Assembly: GCA_016703625.1 (NCBI GenBank)
Contig: JADJBP010000009.1
Coordinates: forward strand, 1 to 64,000
Reading direction: 5' to 3'
DNA from: Chitinophagaceae bacterium
GTDB taxonomy: Bacteria; Bacteroidota; Bacteroidia; Chitinophagales; Chitinophagaceae
DNA: 64,000 bases
The position numbers were made by a program, and so were the translations under genes. Below, piece by piece: positions 38,476-48,005 of the stretch (the stretch's first letter is position 1; every line of letters begins with the position of its first letter). The notes beneath the pieces are model-generated. The model ran no database searches and had not been told where the DNA came from. It was given only the letters and a program-made list of their open reading frames with translations.

Positions 38476-41351
38476 TCAAAAAGGGCTTTGCGGTATAATT
38501 TTTTTCAGGCTGATATGTTGCAGGTCAATACTGAATGCAATGTTTTTTAAAAATCTTTTTTCAGGTATGGTTGATTTAAAATAATCCCTGTACACCTTAC
38601 TGTAAAAAAGAGGTACATAAATATTCACTATATTATTGAATAACGACAATTGCAGCCCTGCATCATAAATAAACCTGCCGGTGGCCGCATTTTTTTTCCA
38701 GGCGCCGGAGTAAGTACCAATATCTACAAATGCCCTGATGGGCAGTTTGAAAGGCAGTACTGCCAAAGGGTTGATGGCATTGGGAATGCTGGTCGTAAAA
38801 TTTACGGCTGCCAGCCAGTCATCCGTTTTTCCCACTTTATCACTCAACAGGTCGGTACGTACTTTAAAACCGCCATCACGCATCATGATCTGCTGGTTCG
38901 AAAATCCTTCAAACTCATTGCGGCCAACAAAATAATTGCTGTACGTATAATCTTCGTAACCCTTGGGCCCACTCATATTTAAATGATACCGGTCGGTTTC
39001 AAACTGCTTTACAAATGTTCTATCGCCCAGGTAAAAAACTTTCCTGCAAAAACCCGTACATTCATGCCGCCGTTTTTGGCATAATTAAAATAATAATTAC
39101 CGGTAAAGGCAAGCCTGGCAAAACCTTCACCCTGCTCCAGCTGAAGCGCCCCTTTGTATGGATACAACACCCGGTTGTTTTCAATTACAAACTGCAACTG
39201 GTTAATATACCTCGATTCATACGGATAACTGATCACATCAACCTGGTTTACCGTATCGCGGCTGAACATCAACTGCTGTTCACTGATCAAAAATGTTTTC
39301 CATTGTATGAACCTGGTAATGTTGCTCCTGGGATTCCTGTTGGCAAAAACAAATTTTAATGAAGGAACTATTTTAGAAAACCGTTGTGCATTGGTTGCCC
39401 CTGTTGAATCGGTAAAGTTATCACCTGAGAAAGTTGCCCCTGCAAGTGCCAGTTCAAATTTTTGCCCGTTGTTGCCCGGGTAGAAGCTGTAACTAATCCT
39501 GCCCAGCCCGTTAAACTGTTTGCTCCCGGTGGCATACATGGGTGCAACAATGAACTGGAATTTATTCAGCGGCAATGTATAATTATGCAGTAAAACACCC
39601 AGCATCAGTTTGTCGTAAAAATTATAACCCACTGCGGGTGCTGCAAAAATGTAATGGTGTTTGCCGGTTTCTTTAAGGCTGAAAAAAGAAGTAAAGCGGA
39701 TATCTTTTTTAACGTTCGGTTTTTGCAGGTCTCCTTTTTTATGCAGCAAAGCAAATGTTGCATCCAGGTTGCGGCCACTTATGTCTTCCATCACTTTTTT
39801 AAAATCTTCGGGATATGGATGTTTAAACTGCCATTGCCGGTAATAGGCCTGCATGCCACTGTCGAATACATTTTTTCCCATTTCATTTTCCAGCAATTGC
39901 ATCCAGTCGCCGGCCTTGGTATAGGCGATCATGTTATAGTTAAGGATATTAAATTTTTCAGAAGCCGTTTCAACCGGCTGGTCTTTTTTAATACCGGTTA
40001 TTGTTTGCAATATGGTATGTTGTATATCGCCGGGCATCCGGTTATTGATAAAAGCTGATCTGCTTTGTATGATATCGATGTTGGTATTGCCGAATTGCTG
40101 CATCAAATAACGGTTGTCGTAATGCGTGTTCATCCCTTCATCCATCCAGGGATGTTGTCGTTCATTACTTCCTAAAATGGCCTGGAACCAGTTGTGCCCC
40201 ACTTCATGGTTAATTACAAAGTCGAGCGCTTTTTCCGAACCGCCTGCATCCAGCAGGGTGATGGTTGGATATTCCATGCCCCCGCCATTGCCACCATCAA
40301 CAACGCTTACTACGGGGTAAGGATATTCGCCAAGCCATTGGCTTTTGGTGAGTATAGCCCTTTTGATCATGGCGATACTGTTACTCCAGAACTCACTGTT
40401 CTCTGAATAATAAAAAGCATTTGCAGTAATGATCTTTCCGGATGGTAATTGCAATGTGTCGGTTTTTACGGTAAACGTTTTATCGGCAAACCAGGCAAAA
40501 TCAGGAACGTTGTTTTGTGTATACTGAATGGTTTTTGTTTTTACGGAAGAAGGAATTTCATTTTCTTCAACAGCATTTTTAGGCATCGCTTTTTTTCGGG
40601 GCTTCGGTTCCCTGGTAAATGGTTTTTTATTTTTTAACCACTGCATTTCCGATTCATTTTGTAGATTGCCCGTAGCTGCCACCACATAATTTTCGGGTAA
40701 GGTGATCTGTACTTCATAATTACCATACTCTGCATAAAATTCGCCCTGGTCAAGGTATGGCATGGGGTGCCAGCCCTTGCGGTCGTACACTGCCGGTTTG
40801 GGAAACCATTGTGTTACCTGGTAAGCCTGGTCAACATGCCCGCCCCGCGAAAAATTATAAGGCAGTTTTACATGAAAAGGTGTTTCAATTTTGGCGCTTG
40901 TATTTGGAGCAATGGGTTGTGTCAGGATGAGTTTTATGATTTCCTGGTGCTGCGCGGGGTATTCTGTTTTAGCCACATTGCCGTTTACTTTAAAATCGAG
41001 GCGGTTCATATACCCGCGTTTATCCGCGTTGCTGAAATAAAATTGGGTGCTCCCGTTTTCCAGGGTCTGGTCGGTAAAAGCAGTCTTATCATTTTTATAA
41101 GCATTGGGCCAGCAATGTATCCAGATGTAATACAAGGTATCCGGGGAGTTGTTAAAATAATCCATCTTCACAAAACCATCCAGTGTATGATCTTTATCAT
41201 TGAGTGTAACATCGATTTTAAAATTGACCCGCTGCTGCCAGTAGGAAGGCAATCCACCGGATCCTGTGGATTGGCAGATGGCAGTTGGCAGTTGGCAGCA
41301 AAACAATATGAATACCAGGAAGTACTTTTTCAAGTCGGGTTGTTTTATCAA
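38476..41351 (-). CDS. M1-family metallopeptidase (exported), one frameshift
   Basis: About 958 residues after repair. Signal region MIKQPDLKKYFLVFILFCCQ, N-terminal beta domain (WHPMPYLDQGEFYAEYGNYE), then the zinc site HEVGH at about residue 381 with the third ligand Glu in WMDEGMNTHYDN, and GGGMEYPTITL as the exopeptidase loop. The C-terminal third is a beta-rich region with Tyr/Phe alternation resembling a surface domain. An A6 run at 39033-39038 lacks one base; adding it joins FAGKFF to YLGDRTFVKQFETDRYHL. Part of the signal peptide (CQLPTAICQ) is encoded by a TGGCAGTTGGCAG repeat. Confidence 0.88.
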
Positions 41352-41386
41352 AAATAAACAAAACAGGCCATTCTAAACAATTGATA

Positions 41387-42784
41387 CTATTTGCCTTTCC
41401 CGGAAAGGATGATGCGGATGGTGTGGAGCATGATCTTAAAATCAAGTGCCAGGGAAACATTTTCAATATACATCAGGTCGTAGGGTAACCGTTCTGTCAT
41501 TTCTTCCACCGTTTCGGCATAGCCGAACTTTACCATTCCCCAGCTGCTGAGACCAGGTTTTACTTTGAACAGGAAATTATATTCAGGATGATCTTTTACG
41601 ATCTGGTCGATATAGAATTTTCTTTCGGGCCTTGGCCCCACCAGGCTCATTTCGCCTTTAATGATATTCCACAATTGCGGCAATTCGTCAAGCCGCCATT
41701 TACGCATCACTTTACCCCAGCCGGTAATACGGGGGTCATGGTCGCTGCTCAGTTCCGGCCCGTTCTTTTCTGCATCCGGTATCATGCTCCTGAACTTGAA
41801 CATGGTAAAAGGGCGCCCTTTATACCCGATCCTTTCCTGTATATAAAACAGTGGCCCCCGGGATGATAATTTTACCCGGATGGCTGTGTAAATAAATAAA
41901 GGAGAAAGTAAAATGATACTTAATATTCCGGCCGTAATATCGATCAACCGTTTTAAATGCTGTTGCCATTGCGGCAATAAACCCGGTTGCAGTTCAATCA
42001 GCGGTATGCCGAGGACATTGTTTGTTTTAACCGAGCCGCTGATGATATCAACCGTATCAGCAGTGAGTTTGATATTTACTTCGGTATTACTCAACTGTTG
42101 TAAAATTTTCTCCAGTTGCCCCCTTTCTTTTTTCTCCACTGCAATGATCACTTCTTCAATATGATGTTCCCGGATGATGGTATCAGCATGATCGGCAGTA
42201 CCCAGGTTGATCATCCCGGCCGGCAATGCATTCCCGGCAGCACCATTGGTATTTACAAATCCTGCAATGTGGTAGCCGTTTTTGTATTTATTATTGGTAA
42301 TGGAATGATACAGGTTGGCCGCATTGTTACTGGTACCGATGATGAGTGTATTAAAAAAAACAGTGCCCTTGTTCAACTGCTTTTTTGCCAGGTTCAAGAA
42401 TATCAGCCTGAACAGGAAAGTGACCAGTGTCTGTATTCCCCAAAGCGAGATAAATTCTTTGTAATAAATATTATAATCCCCGGTTGCATCATACAATAAA
42501 AATAAAAAGAGAATGATGATGCTGGCAAAAAAAGTATAGATGCCGGTGTTTAAAAATTCGATCAGCCGTGATTTGTGATACAATACTTTGTAACTGCCCA
42601 CCAGGTAATACACGATCACCCAAATGAGGGGAAATAAAATAAGGCCGGCATAGAATTTCGGGCCTACCATAAAAGCTCCGCCAATGATCTGTTTTCTTAC
42701 AAAATAAAATAACACCCAGGATAGCAGTGCAGCCAGGCAATCGCCAAACGCATACCAGCGGATATGTATTCTGGGTTGCTTCAA
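41387..42784 (-). CDS. Polyprenyl-phosphate sugar phosphotransferase (WbaP/EpsL type)
   Basis: 465 residues, intact. Four to five N-terminal membrane helices, a cytoplasmic CoA-binding-like domain (TLIIGTSNNAANLYHSI), and a C-terminal bacterial sugar-transferase domain from about 270: KRLIDITAGILSIILLSPLF, FKFRSMIPDAEKNGPEL, RKWRLDELPQLWNIIKGEMS and LVGPRPERKFYIDQI. The enzyme loads the first sugar phosphate onto undecaprenyl phosphate for exopolysaccharide or O-antigen. No other polysaccharide cluster genes are adjacent except the oxidoreductase upstream. Confidence 0.9.
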   Translation of the reverse strand: MKQPRIHIRWYAFGDCLAALLSWVLFYFVRKQIIGGAFMVGPKFYAGLILFPLIWVIVYYLVGSYKVLYHKSRLIEFLNTGIYTFFASIIILFLFLLYDATGDYNIYYKEFISLWGIQTLVTFLFRLIFLNLAKKQLNKGTVFFNTLIIGTSNNAANLYHSITNNKYKNGYHIAGFVNTNGAAGNALPAGMINLGTADHADTIIREHHIEEVIIAVEKKERGQLEKILQQLSNTEVNIKLTADTVDIISGSVKTNNVLGIPLIELQPGLLPQWQQHLKRLIDITAGILSIILLSPLFIYTAIRVKLSSRGPLFYIQERIGYKGRPFTMFKFRSMIPDAEKNGPELSSDHDPRITGWGKVMRKWRLDELPQLWNIIKGEMSLVGPRPERKFYIDQIVKDHPEYNFLFKVKPGLSSWGMVKFGYAETVEEMTERLPYDLMYIENVSLALDFKIMLHTIRIILSGKGK

Positions 42785-42812
42785 AAATGAAATGTTTGGG
42801 TTAAAAAAATAG

Positions 42813-43784
42813 TTACTGATGTGTTGAATGGCTGATCTTATCCAGGATCAGGTGAGCCACTTCCATGGCACGGAAACCATCAACCACGCTGACCGGTGTT
42901 TCGGTATTGTTTACAATGGCATTCCTGAATTCTTCCAGTTCCATTTTAATGGCATTCACTTCCATCACCGGCGGGTTGGCAATGGCAATGGTTTTTTTAC
43001 CGTGGTTGGTTTCAATATCAAAAGTGAAAACATTGCTGTCGCCGGGCGTATTTAACCGGATGATCTCTGTTTTCTTTTCTAAAAAGTCAATACCAATATA
43101 GGCATCTTTCTGGAACAGCCGCATCTTACGCATCTTCTTCATCGATATGCGGCTGCTGGTAAGGTTGGCCACACAGCCATTGTCGAACTCAATGCGCACG
43201 TTGGCAATATCAGGCGTATCGCTCATTACTGCTACGCCATTGGCGCTGATATTATTCACATTGCTTTTTACCAGGCTTAAAATGATATCAATATCATGTA
43301 TCATCAGGTCCAGTATCACACTTACATCGGTACCGCGGGGATTAAACTGTGCCAGCCTGTGTACTTCAATGAACATGGGCTGCAATACCTGGTCTTTTAA
43401 TGCCAGGAATGCAGGGTTGAACCTTTCCACATGTCCTACCTGGAATTTTATATTGGCTTCTTTGGCAAGTTTCACCAGTGTTTTTGCTTCTTCCATGGTA
43501 TTGGCCAGTGGCTTTTCCACAAAAACATGTTTGCCTTTTTTGATGGCCAGTTCACAGAGTTCAAAATGAAAGCTGGTGGGAGCCACAATATCCAATGCAT
43601 CGCATGCATCAATTAATTTGTCAACATCATCAAAACGGGGAATATTATATTTTTGGGCAACCAGTAAAGCATTGGCATCATCTGCATCATTGAAGCCGAT
43701 CAATTCAACCCCTTCAATAGTTGCCCAGTTATTTAAATGAAACTTGCCCAAATGACCTGCACCAATTACTCCTACTTTAAGCAT
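42813..43784 (-). CDS. Gfo/Idh/MocA-family oxidoreductase
   Basis: 323 residues, intact. Rossmann motif GVIGAGHLGKFH at the N-terminus, catalytic EKPLANTMEEA (Lys of the EKP motif), and the C-terminal dimerisation domain with DLMIHDIDIILSLV. NAD(P)-dependent sugar oxidoreductases of this group often act on nucleotide sugars. Its position directly upstream of the sugar transferase (28-base gap) suggests a role in polysaccharide precursor synthesis. Confidence 0.88.
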   Translation of the reverse strand: MLKVGVIGAGHLGKFHLNNWATIEGVELIGFNDADDANALLVAQKYNIPRFDDVDKLIDACDALDIVAPTSFHFELCELAIKKGKHVFVEKPLANTMEEAKTLVKLAKEANIKFQVGHVERFNPAFLALKDQVLQPMFIEVHRLAQFNPRGTDVSVILDLMIHDIDIILSLVKSNVNNISANGVAVMSDTPDIANVRIEFDNGCVANLTSSRISMKKMRKMRLFQKDAYIGIDFLEKKTEIIRLNTPGDSNVFTFDIETNHGKKTIAIANPPVMEVNAIKMELEEFRNAIVNNTETPVSVVDGFRAMEVAHLILDKISHSTHQ

Positions 43785-43855
43785 ACCTGTTTTTTTGTCC
43801 CTATTCCGCTTTTGCGGAGAACCCGGACTGGTTAATAATCTGTTTTGTTTTCATA

Positions 43856-44835
43856 TCAGGTGTTGGGGACCTCTTCCCAAAATCCCATTTTCCCGAATTT
43901 TTCGATCCGCTGTTCAATTCTTGTATCTGCATCCATTGCTTTCAGTGATTTGATCACAGGCAACAGGTAATCCTTTAAGATATCGGCTGCTCCCTGGTAA
44001 TCCCAGTGGGTACCACCCAATGGCTCGGGAATTACCCCATCTACCAGTCCAAAACCCAGCATATCTTCTGCCGTTAACCTGAGTTGTTCGGCTGCAGTTT
44101 CTTTTTTATCCCAGCTGCGCCATAAAATACTGCTGCAGCTTTCCGGTGATATCACTGTATACCATGTGTTCTCCATCATAAATACCTTATCTCCTACTCC
44201 TATACCCAGTGCACCACCGCTTGCACCTTCACCAATGATGACACAAATTACAGGCACTTTCAGCCTGATCATTTCATAAATATTCCGGGCAATGGCTTCA
44301 CCCTGCCCTCTTTCTTCAGCTTCCAGGCCCGGGTATGCCCCCGGTGTATCTATTAATGTAATTACCGGTTTATTGAATTTTTCAGCAAGTTTCATCAGCC
44401 TTAAAGCCTTACGGTAACCTTCCGGGTTGGCCATACCAAAATTGCGTAATTGCCGGGTTTTGGTATTGGAGCCTTTTGCTGGCCAAGTATCATAACGGTT
44501 TCGCCGCCCAACTGGGCAAACCCGCCAACCATGGCTTTATCGTCTTTCACGTTCCTGTCGCCGTGCAGTTCAATAAAGTTGGTACACATATTTGCTATGT
44601 ATTTCAATGTATAAGGCCTGTCGGGGTGGCGGCTTAGCTGTACTTTTTGCCAGGGGGTAATATTGGCAGTAAGGTGCTTTTTTGTTTCTACGATCCTTTC
44701 TTCCAGCATGGCAATGGCGCCGCTCATGTTTGTTTTCGACTTTTCAGATGTAATTTTTAACTGTTCTATCTGGTCGTATAGTTCTTTGATGGGTTTTTCA
44801 AAGTCGAGAAACTGGCGTTTTTTTAACTCGATCAT
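43856..44835 (-). CDS. accA: Acetyl-CoA carboxylase carboxyltransferase subunit alpha, one frameshift
   Basis: About 326 residues after repair. LDFEKPIKELYDQIEQLKI opens the protein, ELHGDRNVKDDKAMVGG and DTPGAYPGLEAEERGQGEAI form the CoA/biotin site, and GEGASGGALGIGVGDKV is the oxyanion loop. A CC at 44472-44473 should be CCC; adding the base gives GQQKGSNTKTRQLRNFGMAN. The enzyme makes malonyl-CoA for fatty-acid synthesis with AccD. No accD lies nearby, as is usual in Bacteroidota. Confidence 0.94.
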
Positions 44836-44935
44836 GTATTTGTGTACAATTTAAATTAACAATTAAATGATATTTGAACCCTTTAAAACGGAAAGATAGT
44901 TTGTAAAATTAGGGGTTACAATTTTTTTATAAAAG

Positions 44936-44968
44936 TTTTGGAGCGGAAAGTTAAGAAACCTATCTTTG
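44936..44968 (+). promoter_or_regulatory. Bacteroidota promoter for tRNA-Asp
   Basis: -33 TTTTG at 44936-44940 and -7 TATCTTTG at 44961-44968, 20 bases apart, lie 50 bases before the tRNA. Both match the TTTG / TAnnTTTG consensus. Confidence 0.65.
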
Positions 44969-45018
44969 CCGTCCTTTAAAAAGCAGTTATTTGGCCGGTT
45001 TTTAAAGTGTTGTTCATT

Positions 45019-45092
45019 GGATCGGTAGTTCAGTTGGTTAGAATGCCGCCCTGTCACGGCGGAGGTCGCGGGTTCGAGTCCCGTCCGGTCCG
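45019..45092 (+). tRNA. tRNA-Asp, anticodon GTC
   Basis: GGATCGG pairs with CCGGTCC in the acceptor stem, the D-arm is GTTCAGTTGGTTAGAAT, the anticodon stem CCGCC/GGCGG encloses CTGTCAC, and the T-arm is GCGGGTTCGAGTCCCGT. The discriminator is G, as in tRNA-Asp. CCA is not encoded. Confidence 0.96.
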
Positions 45093-45093
45093 C

Positions 45094-45134
45094 AAAAGAG
45101 GTTGTCCCATTAAAAGGCAGCCTCTTTTCATTTT
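45094..45134 (+). terminator. Terminator of tRNA-Asp
   Basis: AAAAGAGGTTG and CAGCCTCTTTT form a stem with one bulge, followed by CATTTTA. It begins two bases after the tRNA. Confidence 0.7.
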
Positions 45135-45239
45135 ATGCCCTTTTATGTTTATATCATACAAAGTGAAAGTGACAAAAGTTTTTACAAAGGATTTTCTGAG
45201 GATCTTTATTTATGGCTGGAGTGTTTTGCAGCTGAATGA
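45135..45239 (+). pseudogene. Remnant of a GIY-YIG endonuclease-like protein
   Basis: MPFYVYIIQSESDKSFYKGF followed by SEDLYLWLE matches the start of the small GIY-YIG family (here Y-V-Y and Y-K-G occupy the signature positions). The frame stops at codon 35, before the R and E active-site residues that should follow. Scattered Lys-rich codons in other frames up to about 45300 could be the rest. It may be a decayed gene or one damaged by read errors. Confidence 0.5.
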
Positions 45240-45627
45240 AGGAGAAAAAAAGTCCCGGATTTTTAAAATACAACTTTCAAAATTATCATTTAAATACAAG
45301 TGTAATTGACTTATCCGGGTCAAGTTCACGGGTTTCCGAAAAAGTCCTGATCACTATCCCCTCCTGCTTTTTCACGCCTTTTTTTTACATGATTTTTGTA
45401 AACTTTTGCAACATTCCCACTTTACTGAAAATATATTCCTGCAAATATTTTATTACCAAAAACTCCAATAATTTACCATAGGTTTTCCGCTTAACAGTCA
45501 AATAGCAACGCATTTTCGCCGGGAGAACTGAAAGGGGTTAACAGGATTTTTACAGGAATTGTCATTATAATTCTTAACCAGGAATTGACATTTCCCTGTT
45601 TTACGGAATGTACTAAAAACTTTAATT
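45240..45627. other. Intergenic, no supported gene
   Basis: AT-rich sequence between the GIY-YIG remnant and the first DUF2383-type gene. I found no frame with family character, no strong hairpin and no clear TAnnTTTG promoter. Confidence 0.4.
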
Positions 45628-46083
45628 ATGAACCAGGTAACCAAACAAAACAGTCTGCCCATCTATCAACTCATTGCCATCCTGGAAGATGCGAAAAAGG
45701 GTTATTTAAATGCATCTGAAAAGATCAAGGATGAAGTGTTGTCTTTGTTACTTGAACGGTTTGGCTACCAGCGCGGAAGATACAGCAATGAGCTCAGGCA
45801 ACTGGTTAACCGCCTGGGCACCAGCTCGCCCATCGACCAGTTAACATTAAGTTTATTACACCGTACCTGGATGGACATGAAGACAACATTTAAATTCGGG
45901 CAAAAAGATACCATTATACAGGGTTGTATAAAAGCAGAAGAAACAGCACTGAGAAATTATACGCTGGCCATTGAACAGATACCCGAAAATGAAGAAGTAA
46001 GAGCCATTTTACAACAACAGGTAAATGGTATAAAATCTGTTTTAAACACCATCCGGGAATATACGGGTAAAACCTATCATTGA
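45628..46083 (+). CDS. PA2169-family (DUF2383) four-helix-bundle protein
   Basis: 151 residues, all helical, no signal peptide. IYQLIAILEDAKKGYLNASE, RFGYQRGRYSNELRQLVNRL, SLLHRTWMDMKTTF and GCIKAEETALRNYTLAIEQ are the four helices of the PA2169/DUF2383 family, which has a ferritin-like fold without an obvious complete metal site. Members are often induced by stress; no biochemical function is settled. The next gene, 22 bases downstream, encodes a protein of similar size and helix pattern, so they form a pair. Confidence 0.82.
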   Translation: MNQVTKQNSLPIYQLIAILEDAKKGYLNASEKIKDEVLSLLLERFGYQRGRYSNELRQLVNRLGTSSPIDQLTLSLLHRTWMDMKTTFKFGQKDTIIQGCIKAEETALRNYTLAIEQIPENEEVRAILQQQVNGIKSVLNTIREYTGKTYH

Positions 46084-46105
46084 ATCTCCTAATACAATTC
46101 AAACC

Positions 46106-46573
46106 ATGCCTGATAAAATGGATACCATTAATTATACGTTGTTCAATAAATTGCAAAATCTGGTATCCTTCCTAACCCAGGCTAACAGGGGATTTCATGA
46201 AATAGCTGAAGATGTGGATTGTACTAACCTGAAAACTGCACTGATCGCATTGGCAGTAGAAAGCAGGCAATATGCAAATGAGATCAGCGACCGGTTACTG
46301 GCAATAAACCTGCAAATCCCGCATGTATTTACAGACCAGCTATGGGAAAAGATCGAAACAAATATATATGAACAGGCCAGCCCGGAAAAGGGCAGCGAAA
46401 TTGCAGCACTTTGTAATAATTGTGAGATCTATTTTGCCGAATTTTATAATGATGTTTTGAATGAACCCCTGCCCCATAAAAAATTTAAAGACATCATTAC
46501 CTACCAGTTATTGGCCACACAGTGTGCATTTATGAAGATCAGGTTATTAAATACCCTCCGTTTTAACAATTAA
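46106..46573 (+). CDS. DUF2383-like helical protein, paralogue of the preceding gene
   Basis: 155 residues. TLFNKLQNLVSFLTQANRGF, then ALAVESRQYANEISDRLLA, CEIYFAEFYNDVLNE and TYQLLATQCAFMKIRLLNTL give the same four-helix layout as the neighbour at 45628, at low identity. It is more divergent and would not be recognised alone. Same orientation and short spacing suggest co-expression. Function unknown. Confidence 0.6.
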   Translation: MPDKMDTINYTLFNKLQNLVSFLTQANRGFHEIAEDVDCTNLKTALIALAVESRQYANEISDRLLAINLQIPHVFTDQLWEKIETNIYEQASPEKGSEIAALCNNCEIYFAEFYNDVLNEPLPHKKFKDIITYQLLATQCAFMKIRLLNTLRFNN

Positions 46574-46591
46574 AGAAACCGGCCTTTTATT

Positions 46592-46927
46592 TTATATGAA
46601 TATTTCCTGTTCGTCTCTTTCATTTACAGTTATTTTCCTGATGAATTCATCATACGCATTTCCTTCATGGTTACTGTAAACACCGTAAGCATCTATGCTA
46701 TACCCGATCAAGCCATCATTTGCTTCGATCAAATATAAAATAGAACTGTCACCCGGATCAGAGTCTCCCTCGAAACGATAGGTTTTTATGATCGAAAGTT
46801 CTTCTGCATTATACAATTTCCCGGAAGGTGCAAGAAATTGATCCTCTGCGATCTGAAATTCATTGTCTTGTTTTTTTAAACGCAGTTTTTCAAGTACGCC
46901 GCTTAATGTAGTCATCATGTTATTCAT
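46592..46927 (-). CDS. Conserved small hypothetical protein
   Basis: About 111 residues from ATG 46927 (MNNMMTTLSGVLEKLRLKKQ). The core KTYRFEGDSDPGDSSILYLI followed by DAYGVYSNHEG matches a short Bacteroidota family sometimes misnamed phosphoribosylpyrophosphate synthetase; it lacks any PRPP-synthase motif. It is divergent from the gene at 47077, and a sigma54-like element lies about 34 bases before its start. Function unknown. Confidence 0.65.
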   Translation of the reverse strand: MNNMMTTLSGVLEKLRLKKQDNEFQIAEDQFLAPSGKLYNAEELSIIKTYRFEGDSDPGDSSILYLIEANDGLIGYSIDAYGVYSNHEGNAYDEFIRKITVNERDEQEIFI

Positions 46928-46960
46928 TTTAAAAGTAAAAAAACATATATACAAGGTTGT

Positions 46961-46975
46961 TCCAAATCCATGCCA
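46961..46975 (-). promoter_or_regulatory. Sigma54-like element, minus strand
   Basis: TGGCATGGATTTGGA on the minus strand resembles the sigma54 -24 element (TGGCA), with a poor -12 (TTGGA for TTGCA) and a spacing one base shorter than standard. It points toward the gene at 46592-46927. Confidence 0.35.
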
Positions 46976-47016
46976 AAACCTTTTCAACTATAACAGCACA
47001 TAACAATGATTATTGT

Positions 47017-47031
47017 TGGCATGATTTTGCA
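47017..47031 (+). promoter_or_regulatory. Sigma54-like promoter, plus strand
   Basis: TGGCATGATTTTGCA carries both the -24 TGG CA and -12 TTGCA elements of sigma54 promoters, 45 bases before the gene at 47077. The GG-to-GC spacing is one base shorter than the consensus. A lost T in the T4 run (as seen for indels elsewhere here) would restore it. Confidence 0.45.
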
Positions 47032-47076
47032 TGTTATTAAATCACAGTTATTTATTAGAAACAAAAATTCTTTAGC

Positions 47077-47676
47077 ATGTCAATTAATCTTTTAGAAACA
47101 GTACAGCAAAACCTTGGCTATCCTCCATTGCAAAAGATAGACCCCAATACACAGGAAACAGTTGCAACTCAACAGGGTTCTGCAATTAATAGTATACCAC
47201 TGGAAAATAAATTCAGCCAGGCAGCCATACCTGCAGTACTCACTGCGCTGCATAATTATGTGCGCACAGATGAAGGGGCAGCATCTTTTTTAAAGCATGA
47301 AATACATACCAAATGGTTGACCGAAATTTTTAATAAAAATAAAAAAGAAGTGATGCAGGCAATTTCATCATATACGCTGCAACCCAATACTGATAAAGAC
47401 CAGGAGATGAATGAAATTGCCAAAGCAGCCGTTGGCATAGTAAAGAAAAATTTACCGGAACACCCGGATCTTAAAGATGTTAAACTCTTTTTCAGTGACC
47501 AGGCTACGGATATCCTGTTGTATTTACCGGCTTCATTACATTTGGGAAAACTACTCGGTGATGATACACTGGATGATACTACAAATAAAATGGAAGGCCC
47601 TGTATCCAGTTTAATACAAAGTATCGGATCGGTGTTTGCAAGCCCTGTGACAGATAATGAAATCAAAAAGTCATGA
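47077..47676 (+). CDS. Hypothetical protein in the sigma-factor block
   Basis: 199 residues, intact, no signal peptide, mainly helical. Segments such as LLETVQQNLGYPPLQKIDPN and EMNEIAKAAVGIVKKNLPEH, ending in KMEGPVSSLIQSIGSVF, are reminiscent of DUF937-type proteins, but I cannot name the family. A sigma54-like element is upstream. Together with the DUF2383 genes and the ECF factor it looks like part of a stress-response group (inference from neighbours). Confidence 0.6.
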   Translation: MSINLLETVQQNLGYPPLQKIDPNTQETVATQQGSAINSIPLENKFSQAAIPAVLTALHNYVRTDEGAASFLKHEIHTKWLTEIFNKNKKEVMQAISSYTLQPNTDKDQEMNEIAKAAVGIVKKNLPEHPDLKDVKLFFSDQATDILLYLPASLHLGKLLGDDTLDDTTNKMEGPVSSLIQSIGSVFASPVTDNEIKKS

Positions 47677-48005
47677 AAAAATACAGGCCATGCATACCCC
47701 ATAATTATACAATTATTATAGGAGATTACATCATTCACACATTCTGTGAAATAAACCCCCGGAAATCAGTTTTATACAATCAATGCAGATAATTTTACTG
47801 CTGAAACATGTTTTAACAAAGGCATTGCCGGCAATTTCCTGGAATGCTGTAACTGCCATATAGCGTAAACATTTTATTTTTTAATAACAGGAACATTGAA
47901 TTACCCGGCTGGTTTTTACCCTGTTACAACCATCGTTAAAGACTGTTTTCATTGGCCGGGCAACAATAAAAAAGAATTATATAAAACGGAAGTCAATTAA
48001 CAACA
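47677..48005. other. Intergenic, nothing recognised
   Basis: AT-rich spacer between the hypothetical gene and the ECF sigma factor. No gene, hairpin with T run or consensus promoter could be supported. Confidence 0.4.
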
